Source: JAJVIP01 sp964405835 (GTDB lineage: Bacteria; Elusimicrobiota; Elusimicrobia; F11). Taken from it: a stretch of 12,382 bases of DNA. Of this stretch, positions 6,893-12,382 are shown in pieces (position 1 is the first letter of the stretch; the number at the start of each line of letters is the position of its first letter). The notes beneath the pieces are model-generated. The model made no database searches. It saw nothing but the letters and a program-made list of their open reading frames with translations, and was not told the DNA's origin. The stretch covers positions 1 to 12,382 of the forward strand of contig CAYOPN010000057.1 of assembly GCA_964405835.1 (NCBI GenBank), in the 5' to 3' direction. Both the position numbers and the translations under genes were made by a program.

Positions 6893-8049
6893 GATTGGGA
6901 TCCGCGTCCATGGTCCTGCTCGCGCTTACCGCCGGCAGCCCCGCCGCTTCCAACCCCTACGGCATCTCGGACGAGATGGACCGCGGTCTTAAACAAGGTT
7001 TCCAAGAACTGTTTAATTCACAATTCGACGATGCCGAAAAAACCCTTTCCGCGCTCAAGCCTTCCAAAAAAGAAGCCCCCATGGCCGCGCTGGCCCAAGT
7101 TGTCCGCTTGTGGTGGGAAGTGTCCAGCGATGTGATGGAAGTTGATGCCGCGGCCAGCAAACCGTTTATCGACGCCGCCAATGATTGTTTGAAAATTTCC
7201 AACGAGGCGATTTCAAACGGGGACAACCGTGGACTCGCACATTTGTCGATGGGCACAACCCTGGGTTTGATGAGCCGTTGGTCGGCCGCGAACCGCGCGT
7301 GGATCCCAGCCTATATGCGCGGCAGCAAATCATCCAATTATCTTGAAAAAGCACTCGCGAAAAACCGGCGTGCCTTCGACGCCTACATGTGCATGGGCAC
7401 GTTCAACTACGCGCGGGAACTGATCGTCAGCCGCACCGGCAGCGGTGAAAAGGATTGGGACGACGCTGGCAAATCCGGCCTTGGCCTCGAACAGCTGCGC
7501 AAGGCCTATGAGAACGGCACCTATTTCCGCCAGGCATCGGGCCTGATGCTGGCCGGCATTCTCACCAACGAAGACCCGGCCAAAGCGGTGCCGCTCCTCA
7601 AAGAACTCTCCGCGCAACTTCCAAAAAGCGCCTTTGTGCACATGGTTTTTCTAACGGCGCTCTACAACGTGGGCGACATTGAAACGATGGAGACGGAATC
7701 CAAGGTATTTTTCGACAAAATCGAATCGGGAGAATATCCGCAATCGTTCCTGCCCCAGGCACAATTTGCAAAAGGGCTCATCGCATTCCGAAAGAAAGAA
7801 TGGAAAAACGCCGTGGAAGATTTTGGCGCTGCCGCGAAACACAATTCCAAACGAAACCCCTATGTGACGTGGGGGCATCTCTATCAGGGTTACGCCTACG
7901 ACGTGCTGGGCCAACGGACCAAAGCCAAGGAGAAATACGCCGTTGTTTTGAAACTACCGCGCCGTTTCGCGTCGCACGATCATGCGAAGGCGCGCACATC
8001 AAAACCGTTCCGGCCCACAGACCCGGAGATGAAAAAACTCGAGGTCTGA
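6889..8049 (+). CDS. Secreted tetratricopeptide-repeat protein
   Basis: A 386-aa protein whose ATG overlaps the cyclase stop (ATGA, 6889-6892), so it is translated with the cyclase. The N-terminus, MRLGSASMVLLALTAGSPAASN, reads as a Sec signal peptide with likely cleavage near residue 20, placing the protein in the periplasm or on a membrane surface. The rest is helical with TPR-type pairs: QFDDAEKTLSAL near residue 45, a pair near 155-180, and the clearest one at about 300-365 (AKGLIAFRKKEWKNAVEDF, then YQGYAYDVLGQRTKAKEKY). The layout recalls the TTC39/IML2-like outer-membrane TPR group, but I cannot confirm this. No catalytic motif is visible, so a scaffolding or partner-binding role is inferred. 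An in-frame ATG upstream at 6727 lies inside the cyclase and is not credible. The stop is 13 bases from the convergent YceI gene. Confidence 0.88.
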   Translation: MRLGSASMVLLALTAGSPAASNPYGISDEMDRGLKQGFQELFNSQFDDAEKTLSALKPSKKEAPMAALAQVVRLWWEVSSDVMEVDAAASKPFIDAANDCLKISNEAISNGDNRGLAHLSMGTTLGLMSRWSAANRAWIPAYMRGSKSSNYLEKALAKNRRAFDAYMCMGTFNYARELIVSRTGSGEKDWDDAGKSGLGLEQLRKAYENGTYFRQASGLMLAGILTNEDPAKAVPLLKELSAQLPKSAFVHMVFLTALYNVGDIETMETESKVFFDKIESGEYPQSFLPQAQFAKGLIAFRKKEWKNAVEDFGAAAKHNSKRNPYVTWGHLYQGYAYDVLGQRTKAKEKYAVVLKLPRRFASHDHAKARTSKPFRPTDPEMKKLEV

Positions 8050-8062
8050 GGGCCGGAAAGGA

Positions 8063-8677
8063 TTACTTCTTCGCGACGAGGTTAAAGCTGATCAGGAAAT
8101 CGTCGTAAATGACTTTGTCTCCGAGGCCCTGAAAAAATTTTCCGGAACCGTATTTGATGTCATAGAGCGTCCGGTCAACCTTCACATCTTTCGCCTGGGC
8201 CTCGACTTTTCCGCCGGCAACGCTAATGGTTGCGGGGAACGTCAACGGATTGGTTTTTCCTTTCACCGTTAAATCGCCCGTGACTTTCTGGTTGGGCTCT
8301 CCGGCCTTGGCTCCCGCGATGGCCTCGACCTTCGTAATTTTAAAGGCGGCTGTCGGGTTCTTTTCAACGCCGAAGAAATCGTCCGATTTCAAATGGCCCA
8401 CCAATTTTCCGTTGTATTCGGCGTCTTTCAAATCGTCCACGGTGATGCTGGTCATGTCGAGAACGATATTTCCGCCCGTGACCGCGTTGCCTGCAACTTG
8501 AAGACCGCCGCTTTTGACTTTAACGTGTCCGTCGTGTTGCCCGGTGACTTTTTTCCCCAACCAATGGACCGAACTCGCCGCCGCATCGACTTTATAGGTG
8601 GTCGCTTTGGTCTCCGCCCATGCGGATGTTCCCGCCAGCGCAAATAGGACTGCCATTGCCATCATTACCTTCTTCAT
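8063..8677 (-). CDS. YceI-like periplasmic lipid-binding protein
   Basis: A 204-aa protein with a clear Sec signal peptide (MKKVMMAMAVLFALAGTSAWA, cleavage after Ala21). The mature part fits the YceI lipocalin-like barrel: YKVDAAASSVHWLGKKVTGQHDGHV, GGNIVLDMTSITVDDL, LVGHLKSDDFFGVEKNPTAAF, GDLTVKGKTNPLTFPA and a final DDFLISFNLVAKK strand. Known members bind polyisoprenoids or similar amphiphiles in a long barrel. The biological role is poorly defined and often linked to stress or quinone/isoprenoid handling. The GQHDGHV and SDDFF motifs resemble the soluble type without fused cytochrome. GGAGG (8687-8683) lies six bases before the ATG, so the start is secure. It is monocistronic as far as visible and divergent from the RRM gene across 162 bases. 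Confidence 0.93.
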   Translation of the reverse strand: MKKVMMAMAVLFALAGTSAWAETKATTYKVDAAASSVHWLGKKVTGQHDGHVKVKSGGLQVAGNAVTGGNIVLDMTSITVDDLKDAEYNGKLVGHLKSDDFFGVEKNPTAAFKITKVEAIAGAKAGEPNQKVTGDLTVKGKTNPLTFPATISVAGGKVEAQAKDVKVDRTLYDIKYGSGKFFQGLGDKVIYDDFLISFNLVAKK

Positions 8678-8839
8678 TGAAGCCTCCTGGATTATTTTAT
8701 GCAGCGCGAATACTAACGATTTTAATAAGGAATAGTTCGTTTTATGATTTCCCGTTGACTTCGACGGGGGACTATGTCAGTGTCCGACGACGGTTTCCTC
8801 CCAGCAGCTCCAACCGCACAAAATCTAAGGAGTTTTAAA

Positions 8840-9238
8840 ATGACAAAGATATTCGTAGGCAGTCTTCCGTTCTCGACCACGGAGCAGCAGCTTCAAGAAA
8901 TGTTTAAGGCCCATGGCGCGGTAACGAAAGCCACGATCATTAATGACAGGGAGACCGGACGCTCACGCGGATTTGGATTTATTGAAATGCCGAACGACGC
9001 CGAAGCCCAGGCCGCTATTACGGCCTTGAACGGCAGCACGGTTGATGGCCGCCAGATTGTGGCCAATGTGGCCCGCCCGATGGAGAATCGCGGAGGCGGT
9101 GGTGGCGGCGGCGGTCGCGGTGGATACGGCGGCGGTGGTGGTGGCGGTCGTGGTGGATACGGCGGCGGTGGTGGCGGTGGACGCGACCGCGGTGATCGTG
9201 GCGGCCGGGGTGGTCGCGACGATTTCAAGCGCTGGTAG
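8840..9238 (+). CDS. Glycine-rich RRM RNA-binding protein
   Basis: A 132-aa protein with a single RNA-recognition motif at residues 2-80 and an RGG-type glycine-rich tail (82-128). RNP2 is IFVGSL (4-9) and RNP1 is RGFGFIEM (43-50), with the aromatic residues that stack on RNA bases present. This is the architecture of cyanobacterial Rbp and plant GRP-type proteins, also found in many other bacteria, where it is often cold- or stress-induced. The tail contains two RGGY units 11 residues apart and ends in alternating Arg-Asp-Gly-Arg and DDFKRW. AAGGAG (8827-8832) seven bases before ATG 8840 makes the start secure. An in-frame ATG at 8774 would add 22 residues and lacks a ribosome site. Single-stranded RNA binding is well supported; targets are unknown. 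Confidence 0.95.
   Translation: MTKIFVGSLPFSTTEQQLQEMFKAHGAVTKATIINDRETGRSRGFGFIEMPNDAEAQAAITALNGSTVDGRQIVANVARPMENRGGGGGGGGRGGYGGGGGGGRGGYGGGGGGGRDRGDRGGRGGRDDFKRW
9111..9176 (+). repeat. Two tandem 33-bp units in the Gly-rich tail of the RRM gene
   Basis: Two near-identical 33-bp in-frame units encode a Gly-run with Arg-Gly-Gly-Tyr (TCGCGGTGGATACGGC at about 9115-9130 and TCGTGGTGGATACGGC at about 9148-9163). They differ mainly at one synonymous Arg codon. Surrounding GGC/GGT codons make the tract prone to slippage, so the number of units may vary between strains or assemblies. Confidence 0.8.
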
Positions 9239-9251
9239 ATCGCCGACCTGA

Positions 9252-9650
9252 ATGAATTTCAAAAAAAGGCGTCACCAGAAGACAATCAATAAAAACGATG
9301 CGAAGGTGCGGCGGGGACAAGTGGTCATGGACCGTCCCGCCATGGGCGTGATGTACGGAAACGTATCAAAGATGTCCGTCCAAATGGATTTTTACAGCCC
9401 GGAAGGCCACCTGCTCGCTCAAGAGACCCGTCAATTCGAACCCTCCGATTCCGTTGATTTCCAAGCGCCCTGCCCGGGCCGCTGCGGAAACGGCCGGACC
9501 GATATGGAAGGCAAACTTCGATCTATGGTGGAGCGCCATGAAACCGGCAGCGAAGCCCGAGCGAAATGCCCTGAAATATTGTTGGCCGGCGGACAAGACA
9601 TGTGCGGAACGGAACTACGCTGCCAGATCCGGATCGCTTACAAAGATTGA
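9252..9650 (+). CDS. Small Cys-rich conserved hypothetical protein
   Basis: A 132-aa protein starting 13 bases after the RRM stop on the same strand. The N-terminal 22 residues are basic (FKKRRHQK, KVRRGQ). The rest looks like a compact fold with Cys74-x3-Cys78 (PCPGRCGNG), Cys106, Cys118 and Cys124 (the last in LRCQIRI), a possible zinc-ribbon-like metal site. It recalls an unnamed family with a VDF-x-CP-x3-C-x-G core, a predicted helix, then Cys-rich strands; I cannot give it a function. No convincing Shine-Dalgarno precedes ATG 9252, and downstream Met codons (26, 31, 34) are alternative starts that keep the conserved part. Its last 13 bases overlap the end of the convergent PilZ gene. Translation downstream of the RRM gene on one mRNA is likely. 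Confidence 0.7.
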   Translation: MNFKKRRHQKTINKNDAKVRRGQVVMDRPAMGVMYGNVSKMSVQMDFYSPEGHLLAQETRQFEPSDSVDFQAPCPGRCGNGRTDMEGKLRSMVERHETGSEARAKCPEILLAGGQDMCGTELRCQIRIAYKD

Positions 9651-10021
9651 GGGGAAGTAACGGCGGGAAGCTTCGGGCCCACTTCCATTGAGGAGAGGGC
9701 GGTCTCAAGCACTCTATCCAGCTTGGACCATTCGCGGATATAAAGACCGTAGAGTTGCTCGCCCATAAGCTCGCGGCGCCACACGATCTCGCACAAACAA
9801 ATCGACTCGAACCCCTTGTAGTAGACAATCGCGCTCATGAAGGTTCCCACCGGCACCCGGTAGGTCACTTTTAAGCGCATACCCGTCCGGGACACATCCA
9901 GCGCCTCTCCCGGCACCACCGACTCAAACGGTGATATGTTCGGGTCATCTCCCATATTAAGGAGATCCACGCGGAACTGTCCTTCCAACCTCGGATGTAC
10001 ACGTCTATCTCTTGGGTCCAT
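9638..10021 (-). CDS. PilZ domain protein (probable c-di-GMP receptor)
   Basis: A 127-aa single-domain protein. Both c-di-GMP-binding elements of PilZ are present: RxxxR as Arg7-Val-His-Pro-Arg11 in DRRVHPRLEGQ, and D/NxSxxG as DVSRTG (residues 42-47). The strands between and after them (GMRLKVTYRVPVGTFMSAIVYY, ICLCEIVWRREL, YGLYI) fit the six-stranded barrel. It should therefore be a cytoplasmic receptor for the dinucleotide made by GGDEF enzymes such as the one at 5615-6892. ATG at 10021 is preceded by GGTAGG about nine bases upstream. It lies 117 bases downstream of gyrA on the same strand, behind TGTCA direct repeats, and its end overlaps the Cys-rich gene by 13 bases. Downstream partner unknown. 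Confidence 0.88.
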   Translation of the reverse strand: MDPRDRRVHPRLEGQFRVDLLNMGDDPNISPFESVVPGEALDVSRTGMRLKVTYRVPVGTFMSAIVYYKGFESICLCEIVWRRELMGEQLYGLYIREWSKLDRVLETALSSMEVGPKLPAVTSPQSL

Positions 10022-10044
10022 GGCTTGAGCCTACCAGGCGACCC

Positions 10045-10086
10045 GTGACAAAGTGATGACAAAAGTTGGTTTTTAAGGTGACAAAA
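10045..10086 (-). promoter_or_regulatory. Pho-box-like TGTCA direct repeats upstream of the PilZ gene
   Basis: On the minus strand TTGTCAT-CACT-TTGTCAC (10062-10045) is a pair of 7-bp direct repeats with a 4-bp spacer, the geometry of a PhoB box, where the consensus half-site is CTGTCA(T/C). A third TTGTCAC lies at 10084-10078. The three TGACAAA copies on the plus strand start at 10046, 10057 and 10079, spaced 11 and 22 bases, so they fall on one face of the helix. The site ends 24 bases before the PilZ ATG. No clear -10 follows it. Binding by an OmpR/PhoB-type regulator is inference. Confidence 0.4.
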
Positions 10087-10099
10087 TACGTCTATTTCA

Positions 10100-10120
10100 A
10101 TGCGTTTCTTGAAAACGCAT
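10100..10120 (-). terminator. Hairpin after gyrA, possible 3' end signal
   Basis: A perfect 8-bp stem ATGCGTTT/AAACGCAT with a 5-base loop lies 18 bases after the gyrA stop and before the PilZ repeats. On the minus strand it is followed by TGAAATAGACG, not a T-run, so it is a weak or non-canonical terminator. It may instead stabilise the gyrA 3' end or allow read-through into PilZ. Confidence 0.4.
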
Positions 10121-10138
10121 CTAAATGACAGCGTATTT

Positions 10139-12355
<2,217 letters not shown>

Positions 12356-12382
12356 TCAGTCTGACTTTTTTCCGTTCGGTCG

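Noticed and set aside
8755..8783. TTGACT as a -35 for the RRM gene
   Set aside because: No acceptable -10 lies 16-18 bases downstream (CAGTGT at 17), and TATGTC is only 12 bases away.
8893..9228. Pro-rich open frame antisense to the RRM gene
   Set aside because: Poly-Pro arises from reading GGC/GGT glycine codons backwards; no ribosome site or promoter supports it.

Overview
The window looks like a stretch of chromosome from an uncultured, GC-moderate (roughly 55-60 %) diderm bacterium. Sec-type signal peptides on a YceI-like periplasmic protein and on a TPR protein, Shine-Dalgarno sites of the GGAGG type, a bacterial gyrA and a tRNA-Ser without an encoded CCA all fit this. I cannot place it in a phylum from sequence alone. 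The mix of a DUF2079 membrane protein, a GT2-methyltransferase fusion and a Gly-rich RRM protein is common in candidate-phylum genomes such as Omnitrophota or Elusimicrobiota, but that is only a guess. There is no phage, plasmid, CRISPR or transposase gene, and nothing I would call a wholly new system.

Layout. Positions 1-4063 are read on the minus strand. They hold a polytopic membrane protein (4063-3008), a glycosyltransferase-2/SAM-methyltransferase fusion coupled to it by an ATGA overlap (3011-1575), tRNA-Ser(GCT) (1561-1472), a 120-base structured inverted-repeat element, and a DUF2079 membrane protein that starts at TTG and runs off the left edge (1335-1). This looks like an envelope glycoconjugate or lipid-linked sugar block. 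On the plus strand a TrmJ/SpoU-type RNA methyltransferase (4106-4822) meets exodeoxyribonuclease III (5589-4819, minus) tail to tail with interleaved stop codons. Only 25 bases separate xth from a divergent diguanylate cyclase (5615-6892), and two opposed -10 boxes overlap there. The cyclase is coupled by another ATGA overlap to a secreted TPR protein (6889-8049). A YceI-like protein (8677-8063, minus) is divergent from a Gly-rich RRM RNA-binding protein (8840-9238). A small Cys-rich conserved hypothetical (9252-9650) follows and overlaps the end of a convergent PilZ protein (10021-9638). The right end is gyrA (minus, stop at 10139), broken at the window edge.

How the genes may work together. 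Cyclic-di-GMP is the clearest theme: a cyclase with an intact GGDEF and I-site but a degenerate receiver, its coupled TPR partner, and a PilZ receptor about 3 kb away. A Pho-box-like pair of TGTCA repeats sits in front of the PilZ gene. The other genes are housekeeping (gyrA, xth, trmJ-like, tRNA-Ser) or envelope related. Coding density is very high; no gene-free stretch exceeds about 165 bases.
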